A DNA stretch of 64,000 nt from Actinocrinis sp035605935 (GCF_035605935.1 NZ_DATNGK010000241.1:1-64000); one strand, 5' to 3'; positions 26,031-35,368 are shown, counted from the stretch's first letter. Numbers and translations are program-made. The notes: a model not told the origin generated them from the sequence alone.

Positions 26031-27535
26031 GCGCCCTCCCCGGCCAGCGATCCGGCGGACGCCTTCGTGCCCGAGGCGACGCTGTGCGCGGTGGGCGCTT
26101 CGGGTCCGAGCCCGATCACCTCGTATACGTCGGGCCGCTTGGAGCGCAGGTAAAGCGCCCAGCCGACCCCGATCACGGCCGCCACCGCGAACAGCGAGGG
26201 CAGCACCTTGCCGGGCGTCGAGGGCGAGGTGTAGCCGAGCAGCAGCGAATAGTTGTTCGCACACAGATACACCATGACGAGCAGGATGAGCACTGATATA
26301 CCTGGCGCGATCGCCCGGCGCCACAGATTCTCCTCGCCTGGATGCAGGGCGAAATGCCTGACTACCGCGATCGAGGTGAGCGCGAGCAGGATCAGGATGC
26401 CGAAGCCGCCGGTCGTGCCGAGCCAGAAGAACAGGTCGGTCTGCGGGTTCCAGCCTCCGGCGGCGTAGGCCAGGATCACCGCGAGACCGACCGCGCTCTG
26501 CAGCGCGGACGCGCTCCTCGGCACGCCGTTGACGCCGGTGCGGCCGAAGGAGCCGGGCAACACCTGCTCCCGGCCGAGCGAGAAGGCGTAGCGCCAGCAG
26601 GCGTTGTGGAAAGCCAGGGCGGCGGCGAACAGCGAGGTCATGAACAGCACCTGGCCCGCGTTGTTGAGGAAGTCCGAGCCCATCGCGAACAACATGCCAG
26701 GACCCTCACTCGCGGCGGTCTTGGCGACGTTTCCGACGCCGTAGTGGATTGACATCACCCACGAAGCCGCGGCATACACCACGCCGATGAGCGCCAGGGC
26801 GAAGTAGGTCGCGGCCGGGATGGTGCGCCGGGAGTCACGGGCTTCCTCCGCGTAGACGGGAGACTGCTCGAAGCCGACGTATCCGAGCACGGCGATCGCG
26901 AGGACCGCGCCGATGCCGCCCTTGGTCAGGTCGCCGGGGTTGAGCGTGGTGAACGTGACCTTCCCGCCGGCCGGGTGTAGGCCGCCGTCGATCGTCAGGG
27001 CGATGATGACCAGCACCTCGAGGGTCAGCAGCACGCCGAGCACGCGGCCGCTCAGATCGACGCGGATCAGGCCGAGCGCGGTGACCAGGGCCCAGGCGGC
27101 CAGCGCCCAGATCCACCACTTGATGTCGGTGCCGGTCTTCTGCTGCACATAGGCCTCGACGGTCGGGCCGAGAATCCCGTACAGGCCGACCTGCAGCATG
27201 TTGTAGGCGAGCAGGGCGATCAGCGCGCCGGCGACTCCCGCCTCCCGGCCGAGCCCGCGGGAGATGAAGGCGTAGAAGGCCCCTGCGTTGCTGATGTGCC
27301 GGGCCATCGCCACGTAGCCGACGCTGAAGAGGCTCAGCACGACGCCCACGACGATGAACGCGGCCGGGACGCTGGTCAGTCCGGTGACGGCGTAGGCGGT
27401 GGTGACCACGCCCGCGGTCACCGTCAGCGGGGCCACTCCGGCCAGCACGAAGTAGAGCACTGACGGAACGCCGAGCCGGTCGCGGGCGAGCGCCGCGGAG
27501 ACGCTGCCCGGCTGCGCGAGTGTGCTTCTTGCCAT
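26027..27535 (-). CDS. APC-family amino acid permease
   Basis: A 502-residue transporter with about twelve hydrophobic helices, starting with GVPSVLYFVLAGVAPLTVTAGVV. Helix 1 carries the broken-helix GVAPLT segment, and helix 6 region VLGYVGFEQSPVYAEEARDS is typical of the APC superfamily. Its ATG has AGGAGC upstream. The C-terminal tail is hydrophilic. It likely imports an amino acid or polyamine by cation symport. It is the first gene of a coupled pair with the GNAT gene and follows a GPP34 gene by 108 bases on the same strand. Confidence 0.92.
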   Translation of the reverse strand: MARSTLAQPGSVSAALARDRLGVPSVLYFVLAGVAPLTVTAGVVTTAYAVTGLTSVPAAFIVVGVVLSLFSVGYVAMARHISNAGAFYAFISRGLGREAGVAGALIALLAYNMLQVGLYGILGPTVEAYVQQKTGTDIKWWIWALAAWALVTALGLIRVDLSGRVLGVLLTLEVLVIIALTIDGGLHPAGGKVTFTTLNPGDLTKGGIGAVLAIAVLGYVGFEQSPVYAEEARDSRRTIPAATYFALALIGVVYAAASWVMSIHYGVGNVAKTAASEGPGMLFAMGSDFLNNAGQVLFMTSLFAAALAFHNACWRYAFSLGREQVLPGSFGRTGVNGVPRSASALQSAVGLAVILAYAAGGWNPQTDLFFWLGTTGGFGILILLALTSIAVVRHFALHPGEENLWRRAIAPGISVLILLVMVYLCANNYSLLLGYTSPSTPGKVLPSLFAVAAVIGVGWALYLRSKRPDVYEVIGLGPEAPTAHSVASGTKASAGSLAGEGA

Positions 27536-27643
27536 GGTGGGTGCTCCTATCGGGGACGGACAGGGCCTTGATGGCGGGATCGCCGGACAGTGGGATCGGT
27601 CCGGCTCCTGTGTCGGATGGTGGTGGGTAGCGATTCCTCGCAG

Positions 27644-28327
27644 TCAGAAGCGGTGGGTGGCGATGGCGCTGCCGACCGCCGCCTCGGTCTGGATGAGCAG
27701 TTCGGTGAGCGACGCATCGAGGGAGCCGAGCAGCGCCCCGGCCCGCCGCAGCGCGTCCGGGGAGCTTTGCCGGACCTCCCAGAGAACCGGCTGGTCGAGC
27801 CCGGTTGCTCGCAGCAGGCCGAGCAGCACCAGGTCCCGGCGCTCTAGGCCGTGGCCCCGGATGAGCTGAGTGCACAACAACGCGGTCGGGCGCACGGCTA
27901 CGGCCGTAGAGACGGGCAGCCAGCGACTTTCCTGCCACGGCCGCTTGCGCGTCTCGCGCACGAGCAGCCGGTCGTCGGCTAGCCGCCGGCCCACCTCGGT
28001 GCGCGCGCTCTGGCCGAAGAACGCCAGCCAGGTGCGCGTCGGATGCTGTTCCTGCTTGAGGAACTCCAGGACGCGGCCGGACAGGTCGTCATCGCGCGCA
28101 CTCGAATCGAGCACCGCGACGGCGCCCTCGCGCAGCTCGATGCACTCGGCGAGGGCCAGCTCGCCGAGCAGCGCCGCGGCCAGGCCCAGGCCCGCGATCC
28201 GCTCCGCGAGCAGCAGCTTGCCGCTGGATTCCTCGTGTGCCATCAGGAAGAAGTCGTCGGCGAGCCGGCCGGTGCCGCTGGTCCGGGGGTCCTGACCATG
28301 CGGGTGGGCGGTCACGGCGCCGCCCAT
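27644..28327 (-). CDS. GPP34 (GOLPH3-like) family protein
   Basis: A 227-residue protein matching the actinobacterial GOLPH3/GPP34 family: LADDFFLMAHEESSGKLLL near the start, then an LGLAAALLGELAL helix, and a C-terminal run of helices. The eukaryotic homologue binds phosphatidylinositol-4-phosphate and helps retain Golgi glycosyltransferases. The bacterial proteins have no settled role. A GTG about 15 bases inside the frame is an alternative start, and no strong ribosome site precedes the ATG. It lies upstream of the permease-GNAT pair. Confidence 0.85.
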   Translation of the reverse strand: MGGAVTAHPHGQDPRTSGTGRLADDFFLMAHEESSGKLLLAERIAGLGLAAALLGELALAECIELREGAVAVLDSSARDDDLSGRVLEFLKQEQHPTRTWLAFFGQSARTEVGRRLADDRLLVRETRKRPWQESRWLPVSTAVAVRPTALLCTQLIRGHGLERRDLVLLGLLRATGLDQPVLWEVRQSSPDALRRAGALLGSLDASLTELLIQTEAAVGSAIATHRF

Positions 28328-28618
28328 CCGTCGGCGAGCCGCGTGGTACGGCGTCGGCGGTCAGCCGGGCGCATGATCGGAGCCTCCAACTTCGGATGAC
28401 GGCTCGGCCATCATCACGGAACGCATTGTCGTGGAGACTATCCGCTTAACCCGTACAGATTCCAGAGCCCTGACGGATCGGCTTCGAACTCTGCGATCAG
28501 ACTGCGAGGACCCGCGGGCCGGTGCCGCCGTTTCCTGCTGTCGTACGCTGTCCGTGATCGGGCCCGGCGCACGGAGCCTGGCAAAACGGCGACCGGCACA
28601 GAGAGCGGACGAGCGCGC
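28328..28618. promoter_or_regulatory. Divergent gap, GPP34 / hydrolase
   Basis: The gap is 291 bases without a credible gene; short open frames on both strands lack start signals. It presumably carries promoters in both directions. I find no consensus match worth naming. Confidence 0.3.
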
Positions 28619-29473
28619 ATGACGGAGCAGGCAGGCTGGAGTAAGCGGCAGGTCGATACCGGAAACGGCCTGACTTTCGATGTGGCCGAACAGGGTGACG
28701 CACGTGGCCGCGCGGTGCTGCTGCTGCACGGTTTTCCGCAAACGCATCGCAGCTACGACGCGCTCGCGCAGCGTCTGGCACCGCATGGCCTGCGATTGCT
28801 CGCACCGGACCAGCGCGGCTACTCCCCGGGCGCTCGTCCGGTCGAGGTCGAGGCGTACGCGGTCAGCGAGTTAGCGGCGGACGCGGCACGGATCCTCGAC
28901 TCCTTCGGGATCGAACAGGCCGATGTCGTCGGGCACGACTGGGGCGCCGTGGTCGGCTGGGCGCTCGCCGCGACGCGGCCCGAGCGTGTACGTACGCTGA
29001 CTGCGGTGTCGGTGCCGCATCCGCGGGCGATGGCCGCCGCTCTCGCGGATGAGAGCAGCGGGCAACGCGAGCGTTCGGCGTACATTCAGCTGTTCCGCCA
29101 GCCGGGCAAGGCCGAGGACGTGCTGCTGGAGGACGACGCGGCGCGGCTGCGCGCGGTGTTCGAGCCGTTGCCGCAGTCCGCGGCCGAGCCGCATGTTCGT
29201 GCCCTGAGCGATCCGGCAAGACTCACGGCGGCGTTGAACTGGTACCGCGCCATGCGGCCGGAGCAGTCGGCCGCACTGCCGCAGGTCACCGTGCCGACCA
29301 CCTACGTCTGGTCTACCGGCGACATCGCGATCGGGCGCGCGGCAGCAGAGCACTGCGCCGCGCACGTGACCGGCCCTTACCGGTTCGTTGAGCTGGACGG
29401 AATCAGCCACTGGATTCCGGATCAGGCTCCTGACGCGCTGGCCGCCGCCGTGCTTGAGCGCATTAGCGGTTAG
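28619..29473 (+). CDS. Alpha/beta-fold hydrolase, epoxide-hydrolase / dehalogenase-like
   Basis: A 284-residue enzyme. The oxyanion-hole motif HGFPQT, nucleophile Asp in GHDWG (about residue 104) and a final His in ISHWIPDQ match the epoxide hydrolase / haloalkane dehalogenase group. The Asp nucleophile excludes ordinary esterases. The RGYSP segment (DQRGYSPG) fits an epoxide hydrolase. It faces a convergent aldehyde dehydrogenase gene 22 bases away. The substrate is unknown. Confidence 0.88.
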   Translation: MTEQAGWSKRQVDTGNGLTFDVAEQGDARGRAVLLLHGFPQTHRSYDALAQRLAPHGLRLLAPDQRGYSPGARPVEVEAYAVSELAADAARILDSFGIEQADVVGHDWGAVVGWALAATRPERVRTLTAVSVPHPRAMAAALADESSGQRERSAYIQLFRQPGKAEDVLLEDDAARLRAVFEPLPQSAAEPHVRALSDPARLTAALNWYRAMRPEQSAALPQVTVPTTYVWSTGDIAIGRAAAEHCAAHVTGPYRFVELDGISHWIPDQAPDALAAAVLERISG

Positions 29474-29495
29474 CGCGGTCGGTTAGAACGAAGAC

Positions 29496-30965
29496 CTAGA
29501 ACGGATACGGCGCGATCTCGGCGCGGACGGTGACCCAACGCGTCTCGGTGAACGCCTCGACGTTGGCTGCCGCGCCGCCGAAGCGCGCTCCGGTGCCCGA
29601 GGCAGCCAGGCCGCCGAAGGGCACGAGCGCCTCGTCGTTGACGGTCTGATCGTTGATGTGCACGAGACCGGTGGGGATCCGCTCGGCCAGGTCGAGGCCA
29701 CGCATCACGTCGCGGGTCAGGATGCCGAGGGAGAGTCCGTACTCGGTGTCGGAGGCTAGCTTCGCGGCCTGGTCCAGCGTGGAGAACCGGGTGACCGGCG
29801 CGACCGGGCCGAAGACCTCCTGGGCGTATGCCGGGGCGTCCGGCGTCACCTCGGCGAGCACCGTGGGCCGATAGAAGAGGTCTTCGTAGGTGCCACCGGC
29901 TGCCAGCCGCGCGCCCGCCTCGACGCTCGCGGTGACCAGGCCGTGCACCTTGTCGCGCTGCCCGGCGTCGATCAGCGGGCCGAGTGCGACGGTTCCGCTC
30001 GCCGGGTCGCCGACCGGCAGGTGGTCGGCCTTCTCGGCGAGCGCGGCGACGTAGTCGTCGTATATGGCCTCGTGCACGAGGTGCCGGCCGGTGGTCATGC
30101 AGATCTGGCCCTGGTGCAGGAACGAGCCCCACGCCCCGGCCGATACCGCGCGCTCCAGGTCGGCGTCCTCGAGGACGATCAGCGCGCTGTTTCCGCCGAG
30201 CTCCAGGTGCGCGCGCTTGAAGTGCTCGGCGGCGAGCATACCGACGCGGCGGCCGGCGCCGGTCGATCCGGTGAACGAGATGACGCGCACGTTCGGGTCG
30301 GTGATCATCGCCTCACCGGCCGCGACTCCGCCGGGCAGCACGTGAAGCAGTCCCTCGGGCAGCCCGGCCTCCTCGAAGAGGCGGGCGAGCACCACACCGC
30401 CACACACGGCGGTGCGCGGATCCGGCTTGAGGATGACCGCGTTGCCGAGGGCAAGGGCGGGGGCGACCGAGCGGCTGGCGAGGATGAGCGGGAAGTTGAA
30501 GGGCGCGATCACGCCGACGACGCCGACAGGTACCCGGCGGGAGAAGCTGAGTCGCGGCTCGCCGCTCGGGATCAGCTCGCCGTAGGGGCGGGAGGGCAGC
30601 GCGGCGGCTTCGTTCAGCTCGCCGAGCACGAGACCGATCTCGAAGGCGGCCGCGCCGGGCACCTTGCCACCCTCGCGCACGAGCCACTGCTCGACTTCCG
30701 CGCGATTAGCCTCCAGCAGCGTGGCGGCACGGCGCAGTACAGCGGCGCGCTCGTGGTACGGAGCGGCGGCCCAGGCCGGTTGCGCCGCGGCGGCGAGCGC
30801 ACTCGCGCGGGCGACGTCGGCGGGCGCGGCCGAGCCGATCCGGGCCAGCTGCGCGCCGGTAGCCGGTTCGACGACCGCGGCGTCGCCGCCCGCGGCCTCG
30901 GTCCAACCGCCGAGGAACAGCTGTCCGTTCCAGGTCGACTGGTCGAGGAATGCTTGGTCTGCCAC
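29496..30965 (-). CDS. NAD(P)-dependent aldehyde dehydrogenase, benzaldehyde-dehydrogenase-like
   Basis: A 489-residue enzyme with general base Glu255 in LELGGNS, catalytic Cys289 in HQGQICM and the cofactor motif FTGSTGAGRRV. HxGQICMxTxR is the form seen in benzaldehyde and vanillin dehydrogenases. I chose the GTG at 30965, preceded by AGGAGA; the frame extends further upstream without support. An IclR gene diverges on the other side of the promoter, and the combination suggests oxidation of an aromatic aldehyde to its acid for ring cleavage. No ring-cleavage gene lies in the window. Confidence 0.92.
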   Translation of the reverse strand: MADQAFLDQSTWNGQLFLGGWTEAAGGDAAVVEPATGAQLARIGSAAPADVARASALAAAAQPAWAAAPYHERAAVLRRAATLLEANRAEVEQWLVREGGKVPGAAAFEIGLVLGELNEAAALPSRPYGELIPSGEPRLSFSRRVPVGVVGVIAPFNFPLILASRSVAPALALGNAVILKPDPRTAVCGGVVLARLFEEAGLPEGLLHVLPGGVAAGEAMITDPNVRVISFTGSTGAGRRVGMLAAEHFKRAHLELGGNSALIVLEDADLERAVSAGAWGSFLHQGQICMTTGRHLVHEAIYDDYVAALAEKADHLPVGDPASGTVALGPLIDAGQRDKVHGLVTASVEAGARLAAGGTYEDLFYRPTVLAEVTPDAPAYAQEVFGPVAPVTRFSTLDQAAKLASDTEYGLSLGILTRDVMRGLDLAERIPTGLVHINDQTVNDEALVPFGGLAASGTGARFGGAAANVEAFTETRWVTVRAEIAPYPF

Positions 30966-31090
30966 GGCGGGTCTCCTGCTGCGGTGCGGCCGGGTGCGGC
31001 CGGTCGGGGCGGGCGGCACTCGCGGTGGCGAGTGCGCAGGGCGAACGTTCGTGCTGGCTGCGAACATAGGCCGGGACGCCTGAGTAGTCA

Positions 31091-31113
31091 ACGGTTCAAC
31101 TAGACGGTACAAC
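31091..31113. promoter_or_regulatory. Direct repeat, probable IclR operator
   Basis: ACGGTTCAAC (31091-31100) and ACGGTACAAC (31104-31113) differ at one base and repeat at 13-bp spacing. They lie in the region shared by the ALDH and IclR promoters. PcaR-type IclR regulators bind tandem short repeats of this kind. The assignment is by position. Confidence 0.5.
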
Positions 31114-31230
31114 TGGAACGCGTCGGGCGCGTCGGCGCAAGCCGTTGACCGGCAGTGGGAGCCGCCATACCGTGCGTGCGGATCAACACTGTGTCGGATA
31201 CCGAGCGGGATGAGGCTGGAGGGGAGCGGA

Positions 31231-32082
31231 TTGTCCGAACCGACGCCGGAAGCCATGCCCCAGCCGAGCCGCGACGCCGCGGGCGCGTTCGTGCAGTCGC
31301 TGGACCGCGGGCTCGCGGTGATCCGCGCCTTCGACGCCGAGCACCCGGAGCTGACCCTCTCCGAGGTGGCCAGGACCACTGGGCTGACCCGCGCCGCCGC
31401 CCGGCGCTTTCTGCTGACGCTGGTCGAGCTCGGCTATGTGCGCACCGACGGTCGGCTGTTCACGCTGCGGCCGAAAATCCTCGAACTCGGCTATGCCTAC
31501 CTCTCCAGCCTGAGCCTGCCGGAGATCGCGCTGCCGCATCTGGAGCAGTTGGTGGAGCGGGTACACGAGTCGACCTCGGTCTCCGTGCTCGACGGCGACG
31601 AGGTGGTCTACGTCGCGCGGGTGCCCACCAAGCGGATCATGACGGTCTCGATCAGCGTCGGCACCCGCTTCCCCGCGTATGCGACCTCGATGGGCCGCGT
31701 GCTACTGGCCTGGCGCTCGGCCGAATGGTTGGACGGCTACCTGGCGTCGGCGAGGTTGAAGGCGCTCACCGCGCACACGCTCGCCGACTCCGAATCGCTG
31801 CGCGCGGAACTGGCGGCGGTGCGGGAACGCGGGTGGGCGATGGCGGACCAGGAACTGGAGGAAGGGCTGCGCTCGGTGGCCGCGCCGATCCGGGACCAGT
31901 CCGGTCAGGTCGCCGCGGCGATCAACGTCGCGACGAACGTGTCACGAACCAGCGCCGACGAATTAATCGAGCGGATCGTGCCGCAATTGCTGGCCACCGC
32001 GCGCCTTATCGAGCAGGACTTCACCCGGTCCACCGTCGCGCAGCCGTCAGCGGCTAGCCGGCAGCCGGTCCCGAAGCCCTGA
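31231..32082 (+). CDS. IclR-family transcriptional regulator (PcaR/PobR-like)
   Basis: A 283-residue regulator. The winged helix-turn-helix is at about 20-75 (RGLAVIRAFDAEHPELTLSE, then VARTTGLTRAAARRFLLTLVELGYV). The C-terminal effector domain follows with VVYVARVPTKRIMTVSISVG. FPAYATSMGRVLLA matches the pca/pob subgroup, which responds to aromatic acids. The TTG at 31231 has GGAGGGGAG four bases upstream; an ATG at 31210 would add seven residues but has a weak site. It diverges from the aldehyde dehydrogenase, its likely target. Confidence 0.9.
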   Translation: MSEPTPEAMPQPSRDAAGAFVQSLDRGLAVIRAFDAEHPELTLSEVARTTGLTRAAARRFLLTLVELGYVRTDGRLFTLRPKILELGYAYLSSLSLPEIALPHLEQLVERVHESTSVSVLDGDEVVYVARVPTKRIMTVSISVGTRFPAYATSMGRVLLAWRSAEWLDGYLASARLKALTAHTLADSESLRAELAAVRERGWAMADQELEEGLRSVAAPIRDQSGQVAAAINVATNVSRTSADELIERIVPQLLATARLIEQDFTRSTVAQPSAASRQPVPKP

Positions 32083-32479
32083 TGATGTCGAACCGCAGCA
32101 ACACTCGCCGGTCACGCACCATCGCAGCGCGGTACTCACCCCAGTCGGAGTGTTCACCACTCAACGTGCGGTAATAGTCGACCAGTGCGTCAATGCGGTC
32201 CGGGCCATCCGCGAACTCGGCCTGCCCCTCGACTTGGACCCAGGGCCCGTAGAAGCTTTCGCCAAATACGCACAGCGCGACGCGTGGGTCGCGGCGGGCG
32301 TTCTTCGTCTTGGCGCGATCCTCGGTGACGCTCACGATGATGCGTCCTTGGGCATCGACGCCGGGCGTTACCGGCGACATCTGCGCCTGTCCGTCCCGGC
32401 GGTACGTCGTCAGCACGCCACGCGGATTCGCGGCCACGAACTCGCGCGCCCGCGCGATCCGTTCGACCTCGTCGCTCAA
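32054..32479 (-). CDS. PPOX-class F420- or FMN-dependent oxidoreductase
   Basis: A 141-residue split-barrel protein of the pyridoxamine-phosphate-oxidase-like class, with NPRGVLTTYRRDGQAQMSPV, the flavin phosphate-binding KTKNARRDPRVALCVF, and a W-V-Q-V-E-G strand. KxxNxRRDPR is the pattern of F420-binding members. The TTG start has GGGGAG upstream. The gene overlaps the 3' end of the convergent IclR gene by 29 bases. Reaction and substrate are unknown. Confidence 0.85.
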   Translation of the reverse strand: MSDEVERIARAREFVAANPRGVLTTYRRDGQAQMSPVTPGVDAQGRIIVSVTEDRAKTKNARRDPRVALCVFGESFYGPWVQVEGQAEFADGPDRIDALVDYYRTLSGEHSDWGEYRAAMVRDRRVLLRFDIIRASGPAAG

Positions 32480-32599
32480 CGGGTCTCCCCTCTCCCCTGG
32501 CTGCGCCGACTACCCATCAGTTCCCTTGTCGGCGGCTCGCCTCGGCGTCAACCGAAGTCAACCGGATCGGCGGGGCGGCGATTCCCGCGCCGCGCCGAG

Positions 32600-33289
32600 T
32601 CAGGCCTGAATTCCCCCGCGGGAGTAGCCGACCAGATAATCCGGCATGCGTATGCCCTCCGCGAGAGCCTCGTCCGGAACTGGCGCACCGGCGGTGAGGG
32701 TGAGTGGGATGAAGCCGGCCCAGTGCGGCAGCTCAAGATCTTCCGGCTCCTCGCCGATATGAGAGCCACGCGCCTTGAGTGAGACCTCGGTCAGTTCGAT
32801 CGCCACGATGGCGGTCTTGGCGAGTTCCTTGCGCGTCGCCGGACGGGTGTCCTTCGACCGGCCCTCGGCGACGTGGTCGATGAGCGCGGCCATGGCGGCG
32901 AGCTTCTCCTCGTCGGAGCGCACGACGCGGGCGGTGCCGTGGATGACCACGGAGCGGAACGGAGCCGAGTGATGCAGCCAGGAGCGGGCGAACACAAGGC
33001 CGTCGATCAGTGTGATGGTCACGCCGACCGGTTCGCCGTCGAGGAGCGCGAAGCGGCTGCCGGAGGAGCCGTGGATGTAAAGGGTCTCGCCATTGCGCGC
33101 GTGGACGGTCGGCAGAACGACCGGGGCGCCGTCCCGAATGAAGCCGACGTGGCAGACCAGCGCTTCGTCGATCACCGCGTGGACGGCGGCGCGATCGTAG
33201 GTGGCGCGCGACGGGTAGCGGGTCGGAGTGCTGCGCTCGGTGCGTATGTACTCGTCTTCGTTGTAGTCGCTGTCGATCGCCGCCACCAC
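32600..33289 (-). CDS. Pyridoxamine-5'-phosphate-oxidase-like flavin protein
   Basis: A 229-residue protein with a split-barrel flavin fold (ALVCHVGFIRDGAPVVLPTVHARNG, and YIHGSSGSRFALLDG). The start is a GTG at 33289 with GAGGGAG seven bases upstream; the frame runs further but overlaps the divergent MocR gene. PPOX genes paired divergently with MocR regulators are a recurrent arrangement, and many act in vitamin B6 or flavin metabolism. Role by context only. Confidence 0.87.
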   Translation of the reverse strand: MVAAIDSDYNEDEYIRTERSTPTRYPSRATYDRAAVHAVIDEALVCHVGFIRDGAPVVLPTVHARNGETLYIHGSSGSRFALLDGEPVGVTITLIDGLVFARSWLHHSAPFRSVVIHGTARVVRSDEEKLAAMAALIDHVAEGRSKDTRPATRKELAKTAIVAIELTEVSLKARGSHIGEEPEDLELPHWAGFIPLTLTAGAPVPDEALAEGIRMPDYLVGYSRGGIQA

Positions 33290-33301
33290 TTGCTCCCTCG
33301 A

Positions 33302-33337
33302 TTGTTCTAGTACATAATAAGATTTGTGTTGGAACAA
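33302..33337. promoter_or_regulatory. Overlapping divergent promoters, PPOX / MocR, with inverted repeat
   Basis: The only 36 bases between the two genes hold an inverted repeat TTGTTC (33302-33307) / GAACAA (33332-33337) around an AT-rich centre. CATAAT (33313-33318) can serve as -10 toward MocR, and the complementary TATTAT can serve toward the PPOX gene. The MocR GTG (33326) falls where transcription should start, so its mRNA is probably leaderless. Self-regulation by MocR is likely. Confidence 0.55.
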
Positions 33338-34663
33338 AGCTCTTGGATCGCAGACTATGAGGTGACCGGATCTCGCGCAAGCGATATCGCGGCGAGCATC
33401 GAGGCGGCGATCACGCATGGCCGGTTGACGCCAGGCGCCGCGCTGCCGCCGGTGCGCGAATTGGCCACGCAACTCGGCGTGAACGCCAACACCACGGCGA
33501 GCGCCTATCGGCTGCTACGCGACCGCGGCACGGTCGAAACCCGCGGACGCAACGGCACGCTGGTGCGCGAACGACCAGCAACTAGTCCGGCCAGCCGCTC
33601 GCTCGCTCTGCCACTGGGCACCGTGGACCTGTCCACCGGCAACCCGGACCCGGCGCTGCTGCCGCACCTGAGCCCTCGTCCGGTGACGCGGCCTCATCTC
33701 TACGGCGAAGCGGTGCTCGACCCCACACTGCGCCGCCACGCCGAACGGCTCCTGACCCGCGATGGCATCGACTCCGAGTACCTGGCGTGCACGTTCGGCT
33801 CGCTTGACGGCATCGATCGCTTGCTGACCGCGCACCTGCGGCCCGGCGACACCGTCGCGGTCGAGGATCCAGGCTGGGCGCACCTGCTCGACCTGCTCGC
33901 CGCGGACCGGCTCACGCCACTGCCGGTGCCGGTGGACGACGAGGGTCCTGATCCGGCGGGCCTGGCCAGCGCGCTGGCCGCAGGCGCGAAGGCGTTCATT
34001 GTCACGACGCGCGCGCAGAACCCGTACGGCGCCGCGATCAGCGAACAGCGCGGGATGCAGTTGCGGGCAGTGCTGCGGGACTACCCCGACGTTCTGACGA
34101 TCGACGACGATCACGGCGCGGACGTCACCGCCGGCCCGCCGCACTCACTGGCCGAGGCGACCCGGCGGTGGGCATATCTGCGCAGCGCGTCGAAGGCCTA
34201 TGGCCCGGACTTGCGCATCGCGCTGCTGTCGGCGGACGCGATCACGCACGACTTGGTCGCGGGTCGGCTGCGCCATACCGCACGGCACGTTAGCCACATT
34301 ATTCAGAGCACTTGGGTCGACGCCCTAGCCGATCACACGACGCAGAAGCTGGTGAGCAGCGCCGGGGAAAGGTATGCGGAGCGTCGTACCGCACTCCTCG
34401 AGGCGTTAGCGCAGCGCGGCATTCAGGCGCACGGAAGCAGCGGCCTGAACGTGTGGGTGCCGGTTCCCGACGAGAGCGCCGCGCTCAGCGCCCTGCTCGC
34501 AGCCGGGTTCGCGGCGGCTCCTGGTGCGTGGTTCCGAATTCGCAGCGCCCCAGGCCTGCGCATCACCACGGCGATCCTGGACCCAACTCAGTGCCATCGG
34601 GTCGCGGACGCGCTCGCCACCGCGATCCACCGACAGCCCGATCCGGGGACCGGCTGGAGCTGA
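33326..34663 (+). CDS. MocR-family regulator (GntR helix-turn-helix plus aminotransferase domain)
   Basis: A 445-residue fusion. An N-terminal GntR-type winged helix (about 15-85; ASDIAASIEAAITHGRLTPG, then LPPVRELATQLGVNANTTASAYRLL) is joined to a class I aminotransferase-like domain with the PLP lysine in LRSASKAYG and FGSLDGIDRLL near the cofactor site. Such proteins sense pyridoxal phosphate or its adducts. The GTG start falls almost at the promoter. The divergent PPOX gene is its likely target. Confidence 0.92.
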   Translation: MLEQSSWIADYEVTGSRASDIAASIEAAITHGRLTPGAALPPVRELATQLGVNANTTASAYRLLRDRGTVETRGRNGTLVRERPATSPASRSLALPLGTVDLSTGNPDPALLPHLSPRPVTRPHLYGEAVLDPTLRRHAERLLTRDGIDSEYLACTFGSLDGIDRLLTAHLRPGDTVAVEDPGWAHLLDLLAADRLTPLPVPVDDEGPDPAGLASALAAGAKAFIVTTRAQNPYGAAISEQRGMQLRAVLRDYPDVLTIDDDHGADVTAGPPHSLAEATRRWAYLRSASKAYGPDLRIALLSADAITHDLVAGRLRHTARHVSHIIQSTWVDALADHTTQKLVSSAGERYAERRTALLEALAQRGIQAHGSSGLNVWVPVPDESAALSALLAAGFAAAPGAWFRIRSAPGLRITTAILDPTQCHRVADALATAIHRQPDPGTGWS

Positions 34664-34687
34664 CCTAGCTGACCCCTCGTCAGAGGA

Positions 34688-35368
34688 TTACAGCTCCGCG
34701 GGGCGCTCGTTGTAGATGCCCGCGTACTCCTGACCGGAAAGCTTCTGAATCTGCTCGATGACCGTGTCGGCCACCACTCGGCGCGCCCGCGAGTTCTCCG
34801 CCACGGCCTCGCCGGGAAAGTCCAGCTTGGTCGCGTCGATCGGCTCGCCGAACCGCACGGTGACCGGAACTCGCTTGGGGATCTTCGCCCCTACCGGTAG
34901 CACTTCGCGGGTGCCCTGCACCGCCAACGGCACGATCGGCGCGCCGGACTTGAGCGCCAGCCAGCCCACGCCGACCTTGGCCCGGTAGAGCCGGCCGTCC
35001 AGCGAGCGCGTGCCTTCGGGGTAGATCACGAACGCGCCGCCGCTGTTGATCACCGCGAGCGACTGGTCGAGCGAGTCCATCGCGGCCCGGTGGTCGCCGC
35101 GGCGCACCGGAATCGCGCCGATCGCCGTGAAGAAGGCCTTCATCGTCCGGCCCTTGATGCCTTTGGTCTCGAAGTACTCGGCCTTCGCGATGAAGGCGAC
35201 GCGGCGCGGGGCGAGCATCGGGATGAGGAGGGAGTCGACGAAGGAGAGGTGGTTGGAGGCGAGGATCACCGGACCGTGGGTGGGGATGTTCTCCCGCCCC
35301 TCGACCTTCGGCCGCCAGATCAGCAGCGTCAAGCGGGTCGTCAGGGCCTTCAACACCACGTAGAACAC
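34688..35368 (-). CDS. 1-acyl-glycerol-3-phosphate acyltransferase-like (PlsC family)
   Basis: A 226-residue enzyme with NHLSFVDS (catalytic HxxxxD) and FVIYPEGTRS (acceptor binding). It transfers an acyl chain to a lysophosphatidic-acid-type acceptor at the membrane. The GTG at 35368 has AGAGAGG upstream; the frame continues to 35506 without a start signal. The MocR gene ends 24 bases away on the other strand. Confidence 0.92.
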   Translation of the reverse strand: MFYVVLKALTTRLTLLIWRPKVEGRENIPTHGPVILASNHLSFVDSLLIPMLAPRRVAFIAKAEYFETKGIKGRTMKAFFTAIGAIPVRRGDHRAAMDSLDQSLAVINSGGAFVIYPEGTRSLDGRLYRAKVGVGWLALKSGAPIVPLAVQGTREVLPVGAKIPKRVPVTVRFGEPIDATKLDFPGEAVAENSRARRVVADTVIEQIQKLSGQEYAGIYNERPAEL

